Shown in pieces: positions 1 through 6,863 of a DNA stretch of 26,603 nucleotides (its first letter is position 1; every line of letters begins with the position of its first letter). The translations under genes were made by a program, and so were the position numbers. Source of the stretch: Pseudomonadota bacterium (GTDB taxonomy: Bacteria; Pseudomonadota; Gammaproteobacteria; Burkholderiales; Burkholderiaceae_D); the NCBI GenBank assembly GCA_023422955.1, contig JAFAGG010000089.1:1-26603 (forward strand), in the 5' to 3' direction. Below the pieces are notes generated by a model, which was given only the letters and a program-made list of their open reading frames with translations, searched no databases and was not told where the DNA came from.

Positions 1-186
1 GGTATTCGTCCGACGGTGCGTGGTGTGGTCATGAACCCGATCGATCACCCGCACGGTGGTGGTGAAGGTAAGACCGCAGCAGGCCGTCATCCGGTATCAC
101 CATGGGGCCAGCAGACCAAGGGTAAGAGGACGCGTCGCAACAAGCGCACGACTTCTATGATCGTCTCGCGCCGCGGCAAGAAATAA
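1..186 (+). CDS. rplB: 50S ribosomal protein L2, C-terminal part
   Basis: This is the C-terminal 61 residues of ribosomal protein L2, which binds 23S rRNA near the peptidyl transferase centre and is needed for subunit joining. The left edge of the window cuts the gene, so no start is present. The frame is open from base 1 and ends with TAA. The segment MNPIDHPHGGGEG, with the conserved histidine of the HPHGGG loop, is diagnostic of bacterial L2, and the basic GKRTRRNK tail is typical. The gene lies 10 nt upstream of rpsS, in the usual S10-operon order. Confidence 0.97.
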   Translation, partial: GIRPTVRGVVMNPIDHPHGGGEGKTAAGRHPVSPWGQQTKGKRTRRNKRTTSMIVSRRGKK

Positions 187-196
187 GGGGTAACAC

Positions 197-472
197 ATGA
201 CACGTTCGCTGAAAAAAGGGCCGTTCTGTGACGCCCATTTGATGAAAAAAGTCGAAACCGCGCAGACCAACAAGGACAAGAAGCCTATCAAGACCTGGTC
301 GCGTCGCTCGACAATCCTGCCAGACTTCATTGGCCTGACCATCGCGGTACACAACGGCAAGCAGCATGTGCCGGTTTATGTGTCCGAGAACATGGTCGGC
401 CACAAGCTCGGCGAGTTTGCACTGACCCGTACGTTCAAGGGCCATGCTGCAGACAAGAAGGCCAAGAGATAA
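197..472 (+). CDS. rpsS: 30S ribosomal protein S19
   Basis: S19 (91 residues, the normal bacterial length) binds 16S rRNA in the 30S head and forms a complex with S13. The opening MTRSLKKGPF and the later WSRRSTILPDFIG and HVPVYVSENMVGHKLGEF segments are the classic family signatures. The ATG follows a GGGG-containing ribosome-binding site. The gene sits between rplB and rplV, as in the standard S10 operon, with a 6-nt gap to rplV. Nothing unusual is visible. Confidence 0.98.
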   Translation: MTRSLKKGPFCDAHLMKKVETAQTNKDKKPIKTWSRRSTILPDFIGLTIAVHNGKQHVPVYVSENMVGHKLGEFALTRTFKGHAADKKAKR

Positions 473-478
473 GGTGAG

Positions 479-811
479 ATGATGGAAACTAAAGCTACTC
501 TCCGCAGTGCACGCCTGTCGGCCCAGAAGGGTCGCCTGGTTGCCGACCTGATCCGCGGCAAAAAAGTCGATCAGGCATTAAACATCCTGGCCTTCAGCCC
601 CAAAAAAGGGGCCGTCCTTATCAAGCAAGTGCTGGAGTCTGCTATCGCCAACGCGGAGCATAACGACGGCGCTGACATCGATGAGCTGAAAGTCACGACG
701 ATTTACGTTGAAAAAGGGGCGGTTCTCAAGCGCTTTACTGCGCGCGCCAAAGGCCGTGGAGACCGTATTTCCAAGCAAACCTGTCACATTTACGTGACTG
801 TCGGTAACTAA
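479..811 (+). CDS. rplV: 50S ribosomal protein L22
   Basis: L22 (110 residues) lines the nascent-peptide exit tunnel with a long beta-hairpin and is one of the sites of macrolide resistance. The sequence has the family core SAQKGRLVADLIRGK near the N-terminus and the basic hairpin KRFTARAKGRGDRI near residues 85-100, followed by the conserved HIYVTV ending. Two ATG codons in tandem (479 and 482) could each start the protein. AAGGTGAG just upstream serves either, and the first is given here. It lies 9 nt before rpsC. Confidence 0.97.
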   Translation: MMETKATLRSARLSAQKGRLVADLIRGKKVDQALNILAFSPKKGAVLIKQVLESAIANAEHNDGADIDELKVTTIYVEKGAVLKRFTARAKGRGDRISKQTCHIYVTVGN

Positions 812-820
812 GGAGTCACG

Positions 821-1666
821 ATGGGACAGAAAATTCATCCTACCGGTTTCCGTCTTGCGGTTACGCGTAACTGGGGTTCTCGCTGGTATGCAGGCAACAG
901 CAATTTTGCCGGCATGCTCAATGAAGACCTGAAGGTTCGCGCTTACCTCAAGAAGAAACTGAAGAACGCCTCCGTGGGCCGAGTCATCATCGAGCGTCCT
1001 GCCAAGAACGCACGCATCACGATTTTCAGCTCGCGTCCTGGTGTGGTCATCGGCAAGAAGGGCGAAGATATCGAAGTTCTGAAAACAGAACTCTCCAAGA
1101 TGATGGGCGTGCCCGTGCACGTCAATATCGAGGAAATTCGCAAGCCTGAAACCGATGCTCAGCTGATCGCCGACTCGATCGCCCAGCAGCTCGAAAAACG
1201 CATCATGTTCCGCCGCGCGATGAAACGTGCGATGCAGAATGCCATGCGTCTCGGCGCTCAGGGCATCAAGATCATGTCCGCAGGCCGTCTGAATGGCATC
1301 GAAATCGCGCGTAGCGAATGGTATCGCGAAGGCCGCGTGCCGCTGCATACCTTGCGCGCCGATATCGATTACGGCGTCAGTGAAGCCGAAACCACCTACG
1401 GCATCATCGGTATCAAAGTTTGGGTTTACAAAGGCGATCGCCTGGCAAGCGGCGAAGCTCCGACCCTCGATGTGGCAAATGACGACGACAAAAAACGTCG
1501 TGCACCACGTCGTGACGACGGCAAGCCGGGAGCGCGTGCTCCGCGTGCCAAGCGTGCAGATGGCGCACAGCCTGCTGCAGCGCCTGGCGCCGCAGCACCT
1601 GCTGCCAAACGTGTTCGCGCCAAGAAGCCGGAAGGCGAAGCCCCGGCAGATAAGGCAGGAGAATAA
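821..1666 (+). CDS. rpsC: 30S ribosomal protein S3 with long C-terminal tail
   Basis: S3 forms part of the mRNA entry channel of the 30S subunit. The protein has 281 residues against 233 in E. coli. The N-terminal MGQKIHPTGFRL is the family signature, a type-2 KH RNA-binding domain follows with its GKKG loop at residues 78-81, and the C-terminal domain includes SGRLNGIEIARSEW-like sequence around residues 155-170. After about residue 212 the protein becomes a low-complexity tail rich in Ala, Pro, Lys and Arg. Extended S3 tails occur in betaproteobacteria, though this one is long. The start follows AAGGAG in the rplV-rpsC gap, and rplP begins 2 nt after the stop. Confidence 0.97.
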   Translation: MGQKIHPTGFRLAVTRNWGSRWYAGNSNFAGMLNEDLKVRAYLKKKLKNASVGRVIIERPAKNARITIFSSRPGVVIGKKGEDIEVLKTELSKMMGVPVHVNIEEIRKPETDAQLIADSIAQQLEKRIMFRRAMKRAMQNAMRLGAQGIKIMSAGRLNGIEIARSEWYREGRVPLHTLRADIDYGVSEAETTYGIIGIKVWVYKGDRLASGEAPTLDVANDDDKKRRAPRRDDGKPGARAPRAKRADGAQPAAAPGAAAPAAKRVRAKKPEGEAPADKAGE

Positions 1667-1668
1667 TC

Positions 1669-2088
1669 ATGCTGCAACCTTCCCGCAGAAAATATCGTAA
1701 AGAGCAGAAAGGCCGTAACACCGGCATTTCTCACGAAGCCGGTACTGCCGTGTCGTTTGGCGAGTTCGGCCTGAAGGCAACGGAGCGCGGTCGTATTACC
1801 GCTCGCCAGATCGAAGCGGCTCGTCGTGCGATGACCCGTCACATCAAGCGTGGTGGTCGCATCTGGATCCGCATTTTCCCGGACAAGCCGATTTCCAACA
1901 AGCCGGCTGAAGTTCGTATGGGTAACGGCAAGGGCAATCCCGAGTACTACGTCGCCGAAATCCGTCCAGGTAAAGTGCTGTATGAAATGGACGGTGTGGC
2001 CGAGTCTCTGGCGCGCGAAGCGTTCCGCCTGGCTGCTGCCAAACTGCCGCTGGGTACGACTTTCGTCGTGCGCCAGGTTGGCCAATAA
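1669..2088 (+). CDS. rplP: 50S ribosomal protein L16
   Basis: L16 (139 residues) sits at the base of the central protuberance, contacts the A-site tRNA elbow and is required for late 50S assembly. It begins MLQPSRRKYRKEQKGR and contains ITARQIEAARRAMTRH and WIRIFPDKP, all strongly conserved. The loop EVRMGNGKGN (near residues 81-90) carries the arginine equivalent to the one hydroxylated in E. coli L16. The gene starts 2 nt after rpsC, so the two are probably translationally coupled. The AGGAG before its ATG lies within the rpsC 3' end. Confidence 0.98.
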   Translation: MLQPSRRKYRKEQKGRNTGISHEAGTAVSFGEFGLKATERGRITARQIEAARRAMTRHIKRGGRIWIRIFPDKPISNKPAEVRMGNGKGNPEYYVAEIRPGKVLYEMDGVAESLAREAFRLAAAKLPLGTTFVVRQVGQ

Positions 2089-2100
2089 GTGGAGTAAATC

Positions 2101-2295
2101 ATGAAAGCATCCGAACTCCGAGACAAAGATCAGGCAGCGCTCAACAAGGAATTGCATGAGCTGCTGAAGGCCCAGTTCAGCCTGCGCATGCAGCTGGCAA
2201 CGCAGCAACTGAACAATACGTCTCAGCTGAAAAAAGTGCGGCGCGACATCGCCCGCGTGAAGACGGTCATGAACCAGAAGGGCGCCCAGCAATGA
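2101..2295 (+). CDS. rpmC: 50S ribosomal protein L29
   Basis: L29 (64 residues) is a two-helix protein near the tunnel exit that helps form the docking site for SRP and trigger factor. The start MKASELRDKDQAALNKEL and the second-helix pattern QLKKVRRDIARVKT match the family. The ATG follows GTGGAG. Its stop overlaps the rpsQ start in an ATGA at 2292-2295, a 4-nt overlap that suggests translational coupling. Confidence 0.97.
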   Translation: MKASELRDKDQAALNKELHELLKAQFSLRMQLATQQLNNTSQLKKVRRDIARVKTVMNQKGAQQ

Positions 2296-2564
2296 ACGAA
2301 ACAGCGAAACAATCCCTCCAGCGTACGCTGGTCGGTAAAGTCGTGTCCGACAAGATGGACAAGACGGTTACTGTGCTGATCGAGCGTCACGTCAAGCATC
2401 CCTTGTACGGCAAGATCATCAGCCAGTCCAAGAAGTATCATGCACATGACGAATCCAACCAGGTCAAGGCAGGTGATACTGTCGAGATCCAGGAAGGCCG
2501 TCCTATTTCGAAGACCAAGGCATGGGTTGTTACCCGTGTCGTGCAAGCTTCGCAAGAAGTGTAA
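2292..2564 (+). CDS. rpsQ: 30S ribosomal protein S17
   Basis: S17 (90 residues, slightly longer than the 84 of E. coli) is an OB-fold protein and a primary 16S rRNA binder in the 30S body. The conserved core LVGKVVSDKMDKTVTV and the motif GDTVEIQEGRPISKTK are clear. Translation starts in a 4-nt overlap with rpmC. It is the last gene of the S10-type block: a hairpin begins 13 nt after the stop, and the next gene (rplN) starts 226 nt downstream. Confidence 0.97.
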   Translation: MNETAKQSLQRTLVGKVVSDKMDKTVTVLIERHVKHPLYGKIISQSKKYHAHDESNQVKAGDTVEIQEGRPISKTKAWVVTRVVQASQEV

Positions 2565-2577
2565 TTAGTTCTTGCAT

Positions 2578-2607
2578 GCCCGCCATTTGTTTGTAATAAT
2601 GGCGGGC
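2578..2607 (+). terminator. Terminator-like hairpin closing the S10 operon
   Basis: GCCCGCCATT (2578-2587) is perfectly complementary to AATGGCGGGC (2598-2607), giving a 10-bp stem with a 10-nt loop. The bases after it are pyrimidine-rich (TTCATTCTTCAATTT) but not a pure T-run. It stands 13 nt after rpsQ, where E. coli separates its S10 and spc operons. It is probably a partial terminator or an mRNA 3'-end stabiliser. Because the T-tract is imperfect, read-through into the spc genes is likely. Confidence 0.65.
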
Positions 2608-2790
2608 TTCATTCTTCAATTTGCAAGAAGAGCGAGAAATGAATTCCGCGATACGGCTAGTCTGTGTCGTTACTATTGAAAAATCGTCCACCCAATCGGC
2701 GCGTAACCATCAGGCCGCGTGTCGGCGGGACCAAGACTGACCGCTGCGCCGCATTATGCGGAGGGCGGATTAAGTTGGGAAAGAGAAATC
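2608..2790 (+). promoter_or_regulatory. Long structured leader of the spc operon
   Basis: This 183-nt stretch between the S10-end hairpin and rplN contains no gene. It can fold: GGCTAGTCT (2655-2663) pairs with AGACTGACC (2734-2742) at 8 of 9 positions, and CCGCA (2749-2753) pairs with TGCGG (2757-2761) inside a CCGC/GCGG outer stem (2741-2744 with 2765-2768). The last part carries the rplN ribosome-binding site. A promoter is expected here because the spc operon normally has one, but I found only a weak -10 candidate (TACTAT, 2671-2676) with no good -35. Its regulatory role is inference. Confidence 0.4.
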
Positions 2791-3159
2791 ATGATTCAAA
2801 CTGAGAGCCGGCTCGAAGTAGCCGACAACACGGGTGCACGTGAAGTCATGTGCATCAAGGTGCTGGGTGGTTCCAAGCGCCGTTACGCTGGTATCGGCGA
2901 CGTGATCAAAGTCACTGTCAAAGCCGCTGCGCCGCGTGGCCGCGTCAAGAAGGGCGAGATCTACAATGCCGTGGTGGTTCGTACCGCCAAGGGTGTGCGT
3001 CGCCAGGATGGCTCGCTGGTCAAGTTCGACGGCAATGCCGCCGTACTGCTGAACAATAAGCTGGAGCCTATCGGTACACGTATTTTCGGACCGGTTACGC
3101 GTGAGCTGCGTAGTGAGCGCTTCATGAAAATCGTGTCGCTCGCACCTGAAGTACTGTAA
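2791..3159 (+). CDS. rplN: 50S ribosomal protein L14
   Basis: L14 (122 residues, the standard length) binds 23S rRNA at the subunit interface, contacts L19 and is the binding site for the silencing factor RsfS. MIQTESRLEVADNTGAREVMCIKVLGG at the start is the family signature. The open frame extends upstream to a GTG at 2719, but the ATG at 2791 is chosen because it gives the exact family N-terminus and follows a purine-rich GGGAAAGAG ribosome-binding region. First gene of the spc operon, 9 nt before rplX. Confidence 0.97.
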   Translation: MIQTESRLEVADNTGAREVMCIKVLGGSKRRYAGIGDVIKVTVKAAAPRGRVKKGEIYNAVVVRTAKGVRRQDGSLVKFDGNAAVLLNNKLEPIGTRIFGPVTRELRSERFMKIVSLAPEVL

Positions 3160-3168
3160 GGAGTCGTC

Positions 3169-3483
3169 ATGGATAAGATTCGCAAAGATGACCAGGTCAT
3201 CGTCCTGACCGGCAAGGACAAGGGCAAGCGCGGAGTGGTGCAGGCGCGTGTCAACGCCGAGTATATCGTCGTCGAGGGTGTCAACGTGGCCAAGAAAGCC
3301 GTTCGCCCCAATCCGGCGACCGGCGAAACCGGTGGCATCGTCAACAAGCTGATGCCGATTCATGTGTCGAATGTTGCGTTGTTCAATGCGGCAACCGGCA
3401 AGGCAGATCGTGTGGGCGTTAAAGAGGTGGATGGTAAGAAAGTCCGCGTCTATAAGTCCAATGGCGAAGTCGTTAAGGTGTAA
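3169..3483 (+). CDS. rplX: 50S ribosomal protein L24
   Basis: L24 (104 residues) is an early 50S assembly initiator that binds the 5' domain of 23S rRNA near the tunnel exit. The N-terminal KOW motif is visible as DQVIVLTGKDKGKRGVVQ (residues 8-25), followed by the usual VEGVNVAKKAVRPNP segment. It is preceded by AAGGAG and lies 6 nt before rplE within the tightly packed spc genes. Confidence 0.97.
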   Translation: MDKIRKDDQVIVLTGKDKGKRGVVQARVNAEYIVVEGVNVAKKAVRPNPATGETGGIVNKLMPIHVSNVALFNAATGKADRVGVKEVDGKKVRVYKSNGEVVKV

Positions 3484-3489
3484 CAGATC

Positions 3490-4029
3490 ATGGCCCGTCT
3501 CCAGCAAATTTATAAAGATAAAGTCGTTACCGACTTGACTGCCAAATTTGGCTACAAGTCTGTAATGGAAGTGCCGCGTCTCACCAAGATCACCCTGAAC
3601 ATGGGTTTGTCTGAGGCGGTGGCTGACAAGAAAATCATCGAGAACGCCGTCGGCGATCTGACCAAGATCGCAGGTCAGAAGCCCGTCGTGACCAAGGCTC
3701 GTAAAGCTATCGCGGGTTTCAAGATCCGTGAAGGCTATCCGATCGGTACCATGGTCACCCTGCGCGGTGCTCGCATGTACGAATTTCTCGATCGCCTGAT
3801 CACCGTAGCACTGCCGCGCGTTCGCGACTTCCGCGGCGTGTCCGGACGTGCATTTGATGGTCGTGGCAACTACAACATCGGTGTGAAAGAGCAGATCATT
3901 TTCCCCGAGATCGAGTACGACAAGATCGATGCACTGCGTGGTATGAATATCAGCATCACCACCACCGCGAAGACCGACGATGAAGCCAAAGCGCTTCTCG
4001 CCGCTTTTAAATTCCCGTTCAGAAACTGA
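3490..4029 (+). CDS. rplE: 50S ribosomal protein L5
   Basis: L5 (179 residues, identical in length to E. coli) binds 5S rRNA in the central protuberance and contacts P-site tRNA. Family segments include the N-terminal MARLQQIYKDKV, VMEVPRLTKITLNMG, and the later RDFRGVSGRAFDGRGNY. In E. coli the start of this gene is where S8 binds the message to repress the spc operon. I did not verify an equivalent structure here. The gene ends 7 nt before rpsN. Confidence 0.98.
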   Translation: MARLQQIYKDKVVTDLTAKFGYKSVMEVPRLTKITLNMGLSEAVADKKIIENAVGDLTKIAGQKPVVTKARKAIAGFKIREGYPIGTMVTLRGARMYEFLDRLITVALPRVRDFRGVSGRAFDGRGNYNIGVKEQIIFPEIEYDKIDALRGMNISITTTAKTDDEAKALLAAFKFPFRN

Positions 4030-4036
4030 GGCTGCC

Positions 4037-4342
4037 ATGGCAAAACTGGCACTGATCAACCGTGAACAAAAGCGCGCCGACCTGGTTAAGAAATACGCTG
4101 GCAAGCGCGCCGAGTTGAAGGCAATCATTGAAGACCAATCCAAGTCGGAAGAGGAGCGTTATGAAGCTCGTCTGAAGCTTCAGCAATTGCCGCGCAATGC
4201 AAACCCGACCCGCCAGCGCAATCGTTGCGCTCTGACCGGTCGTCCGCGCGGTACTTTCCGGAAGTTTGGATTGGCCCGTAACAAGATCCGTGAGATCGCC
4301 ATGCGCGGCGAAATTCCGGGTATGACCAAAGCTAGCTGGTAA
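4037..4342 (+). CDS. rpsN: 30S ribosomal protein S14 (long, zinc-free form)
   Basis: S14 (101 residues) is part of the 30S head near the A and P sites. Translation from the ATG at 4037 gives MAKLALINREQKRADLVKK, matching the family. The open frame could extend back to 3980, but that would run into rplE. The C-terminal part has CALTGRPRG and a FRKFGLARNKIRE segment. The length and the absence of paired CxxC motifs identify the zinc-independent form, in contrast to the zinc-type L36 encoded later in the window. Confidence 0.97.
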   Translation: MAKLALINREQKRADLVKKYAGKRAELKAIIEDQSKSEEERYEARLKLQQLPRNANPTRQRNRCALTGRPRGTFRKFGLARNKIREIAMRGEIPGMTKASW

Positions 4343-4356
4343 TAGGAGAATAAGCA

Positions 4357-4752
4357 ATGAGTATGAGCGATCCTATCGCCGATATGCTGACCCGCATCCG
4401 GAATGCGCAGGGCGTGAAGAAAACTTCTGTGGCAATGCCTTCGTCGAAGGTTAAAGTCGCTATCGCCAATGTGTTGAAGGACGAAGGTTACATTGAGGAT
4501 TTTGCCGTCGCCGAAAATGGTGGCAAGGCTGAGTTGAAGATTGGCTTGAAATACTACGCGGGCCGTCCGGTCATCGAGCGTATTGAGCGCGTGTCCCGTC
4601 CAGGACTGCGTATCTACAAGGGCAAAGATCAGATCCCCAGCGTGATGAACGGCTTGGGCGTAGCAATCGTGTCGACGCCCAAGGGCGTAATGACCGATCG
4701 CAAGGCGCGCTCAACCGGCGTCGGCGGCGAAGTGATTTGCTACGTAGCGTAA
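4357..4752 (+). CDS. rpsH: 30S ribosomal protein S8
   Basis: S8 (131 residues) is a primary 16S rRNA binder of the central domain and, in E. coli, the translational repressor of the spc operon. The start SMSDPIADMLTRIRNAQ, the middle ISRPGLRIY-like segment (VSRPGLRIYKG) and the C-terminal STPKGVMTDRKAR followed by GGEVICYV are all family hallmarks. GGAG lies just upstream of the ATG. A second in-frame ATG two codons later is also possible. Spacing to rplF is 10 nt. Confidence 0.98.
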   Translation: MSMSDPIADMLTRIRNAQGVKKTSVAMPSSKVKVAIANVLKDEGYIEDFAVAENGGKAELKIGLKYYAGRPVIERIERVSRPGLRIYKGKDQIPSVMNGLGVAIVSTPKGVMTDRKARSTGVGGEVICYVA

Positions 4753-4762
4753 GGAGTGCAAT

Positions 4763-5296
4763 ATGTCTCGTGTAGGTAAAATGCCAATTGCACTGCCTAA
4801 AGGCGTAGAAGCGTCCTTCAGCGCAGAGCAAATTACAGTAAAAGGCCCGTTGGGCACCTTGATTCAGCCGTTGAACGGTCTGGTTAAAGTGGTTAACGAA
4901 GACGGCACGCTCAAGTTCGAGCCGGCCAACGAATCCCGCGAAGCCAACGCGATGTCCGGTACGCTGCGCGCACTGGTCAGCAACATGGTCAACGGTGTTT
5001 CCAAAGGTTTCGAGAAGAAGCTGAACCTGGTTGGCGTGGGTTTTCGCGCTCAAGCCCAGGGCGACAAGCTGAACCTGTCTTTGGGTTTCTCCCACCCCGT
5101 AATCCATCAGATGCCGGACGGCGTGAAGTGCGAAACGCCGACGCAAACCGAGATTCTGATCAAGGGTGTCGACAGGCAGAAAGTCGGTCAGGTTGCGGCT
5201 GAAGTGCGTGCATACCGCCGTCCCGAGCCTTACAAGGGCAAGGGCGTCCGTTATTCGGACGAGGTGGTGTTGCTCAAAGAAACCAAGAAGAAGTAA
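4763..5296 (+). CDS. rplF: 50S ribosomal protein L6
   Basis: L6 (177 residues, as in E. coli) sits near the factor-binding site of the 50S subunit. It consists of two repeated alpha/beta domains. The start MSRVGKMPIALPKGV is characteristic, and the C-terminal signature PEPYKGKGVRYSDE (near residues 154-167) is the family motif that contacts the sarcin-ricin region. It is preceded by AAGGAG and followed 12 nt later by rplR. Confidence 0.98.
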   Translation: MSRVGKMPIALPKGVEASFSAEQITVKGPLGTLIQPLNGLVKVVNEDGTLKFEPANESREANAMSGTLRALVSNMVNGVSKGFEKKLNLVGVGFRAQAQGDKLNLSLGFSHPVIHQMPDGVKCETPTQTEILIKGVDRQKVGQVAAEVRAYRRPEPYKGKGVRYSDEVVLLKETKKK

Positions 5297-5308
5297 TAAG
5301 GGTTGATC

Positions 5309-5662
5309 ATGGACAAGAAAGAAGCTCGTCTGCGCCGCGCCCGCCAAGCTCGCGCCAAGATCGCAGAGTTGAAGGTGAACCGCCTTGCGGTGCATCGTAC
5401 GAATACGCATATTTATGCAAACGTTATCAGCCCGGATGCCAAGGTTCTCGCTTCCGCTTCCACGCTCGAGCCAGAAGTGCGTCAGCAACTTTCCGGCAAG
5501 GGCGGCAACATCGACGCTGCAGCCGTAGTCGGCAAGCGTGTTGCAGAGAAAGCGCTGAAAGCAGGGGTGGCTGAAGTGGCATTCGACCGCTCCGGTTTCC
5601 GCTACCATGGTCGTGTCAAGGCGCTTGCTGATGCAGCGCGTGAAGCCGGTCTGAAGTTCTAA
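5309..5662 (+). CDS. rplR: 50S ribosomal protein L18
   Basis: L18 (117 residues) binds 5S rRNA and anchors it to the central protuberance together with L5 and L25. The ATG at 5309 is preferred over an in-frame TTG two codons earlier because it gives the family start MDKKEARLRRARQARAK and the exact E. coli length. The C-terminal VAFDRSGFRYHGRVKALADAAREAGL is the conserved L18 ending. Gap to rpsE 12 nt. Confidence 0.97.
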   Translation: MDKKEARLRRARQARAKIAELKVNRLAVHRTNTHIYANVISPDAKVLASASTLEPEVRQQLSGKGGNIDAAAVVGKRVAEKALKAGVAEVAFDRSGFRYHGRVKALADAAREAGLKF

Positions 5663-5674
5663 GGAAGAATCGTC

Positions 5675-6193
5675 ATGGCAAAAATGCAATCGAAAATGCA
5701 AAGCGACAAGCCTGATGACGGCATGCGCGAAAAAATGATCGCGGTCAACCGCGTGACCAAGGTCGTCAAGGGCGGCCGTATCATGGGTTTCGCAGCACTG
5801 GCAGTCGTGGGCGACGGTGATGGCCGTATCGGCATGGGCAAGGGCAAATCGAAAGAAGTGCCGGTTGCTGTGCAGAAGGCAATGGAAGAAGCTCGCCGCA
5901 AGCTGATCAAGGTGTCCCTGAAAAACGGTACCTTGCAGCACAGCGTAACCGGCAAGCATGGCGCGTCTGTCGTGCTGATGACTCCCGCTAAAGACGGTAC
6001 TGGCGTGATCGCCGGTGGTCCGATGCGCGCAGTGTTCGACGCAATGGGCGTAACCAACGTGGTGGCTAAGTCGTTTGGTTCGACCAATCCCTACAACCTG
6101 GTGCGCGCTACGCTGAATGGCCTGGCAAAGATGAGCACGCCGGCAGAAATCGCTGCGAAACGCGGCAAATCTGTCGAAGAAATCCTCGGATAA
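5675..6193 (+). CDS. rpsE: 30S ribosomal protein S5
   Basis: S5 (172 residues) lies at the mRNA entry site and affects decoding accuracy; mutations in it give spectinomycin or ram phenotypes. After a short variable N-terminus the double-stranded-RNA-binding-like fold begins (MIAVNRVTKVVKGGRIMGF, then VGDGDGRIGMGKGKSKEVP around residues 45-65). The C-terminal domain carries GTGVIAGGPMRAVFDAMG. The start is an ATG after AAGGAAG. It is followed 10 nt later by rpmD. Confidence 0.98.
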   Translation: MAKMQSKMQSDKPDDGMREKMIAVNRVTKVVKGGRIMGFAALAVVGDGDGRIGMGKGKSKEVPVAVQKAMEEARRKLIKVSLKNGTLQHSVTGKHGASVVLMTPAKDGTGVIAGGPMRAVFDAMGVTNVVAKSFGSTNPYNLVRATLNGLAKMSTPAEIAAKRGKSVEEILG

Positions 6194-6203
6194 GGGTGTG
6201 GCG

Positions 6204-6383
6204 ATGGCAAACACAATCAAAGTACAGTTGGTAAAAGGTCTGATCGGCACGCGCGAAGATCATCGCGCAACCGTGCGCGGTCTGGGCCTGCGTCGCATCA
6301 ATTCCGTATCGGAATTGCAGGACACACCATCGGTTCGCGGCATGATCAACAAAGTCGCGTATCTCGTGAAAGTGATTTCGTAA
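6204..6383 (+). CDS. rpmD: 50S ribosomal protein L30
   Basis: L30 (59 residues) is a small protein of the 50S subunit. An in-frame GTG lies at 6198, but the ATG at 6204 yields the expected MANTIKVQLVKGLIG start. The central TVRGLGLRRINS followed by ELQDTPSVRGMINKV is the family signature. It lies between rpsE (10 nt) and rplO (25 nt). Confidence 0.95.
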   Translation: MANTIKVQLVKGLIGTREDHRATVRGLGLRRINSVSELQDTPSVRGMINKVAYLVKVIS

Positions 6384-6408
6384 GCACTGCTTGCGAACGG
6401 AGCAAATC

Positions 6409-6840
6409 ATGGAATTGAATAACATTCAGCCGGCCGACGGCGCCAAGCACGCCAAGCGTCGCGTAGGTCGCGGTATCGGTTCCGGCCTGGGCAAGACCGC
6501 AGGTCGCGGCCATAAAGGTCAGAAATCCCGCTCAGGCGGCTTCCACAAGGTTGGTTTTGAAGGCGGCCAGATGCCCCTGCAACGCCGCTTGCCAAAACGC
6601 GGCTTCAAGTCGCAGGCAGCGCCGTTCAAGGCGGAAGTGCGCTTGTCCGACCTGGAGAAGCTGCCGGTCGCCGAGATCGATATGCTGGCCTTGAAACAGG
6701 CTGGCGTCGTTCCCGAACTGGCACGTGTGGTTCGAGTCATCGCATCCGGTGAGCTGACCAAAAAGGTCGCCTTGAAGGGTTTGATCGCTACCAAAGGCGC
6801 CAAAGCTGCAATCGAAGCAGCGGGCGGCTCGGTTGCCTAA
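6409..6840 (+). CDS. rplO: 50S ribosomal protein L15
   Basis: L15 (143 residues) is a late-assembly 50S protein with a long basic N-terminal extension reaching into the subunit core. The glycine- and basic-rich segment RRVGRGIGSGLGKTAGRG, followed by GHKGQKSRSGG and FEGGQMPLQRRLPKRGF (residues about 20-70), identifies it. The ATG at 6409 follows CGGAG. An upstream in-frame TTG at 6391 gives a non-family extension and is rejected. secY follows 23 nt later. Confidence 0.97.
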   Translation: MELNNIQPADGAKHAKRRVGRGIGSGLGKTAGRGHKGQKSRSGGFHKVGFEGGQMPLQRRLPKRGFKSQAAPFKAEVRLSDLEKLPVAEIDMLALKQAGVVPELARVVRVIASGELTKKVALKGLIATKGAKAAIEAAGGSVA

Positions 6841-6863
6841 CTAGGCTGTAATCGGAGCACATA

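Noticed and set aside
2671..2676. TACTAT as the spc operon -10 element
   Set aside because: Only 4 of 6 positions match and no -35 sequence lies at a suitable distance.
2719..2790. Possible 24-residue N-terminal extension of L14 from a GTG
   Set aside because: L14 is strictly 122-123 residues in bacteria, and the ATG at 2791 gives the conserved start.
4571..6250. Very long open frame on the - strand opposite rpsH-rpsE (559 codons), with similar long frames at 2770-4143 and 16009-17763
   Set aside because: They are mirror images of highly biased codons in the real + strand genes, have no family resemblance or ribosome-binding sites, and span several certain genes.
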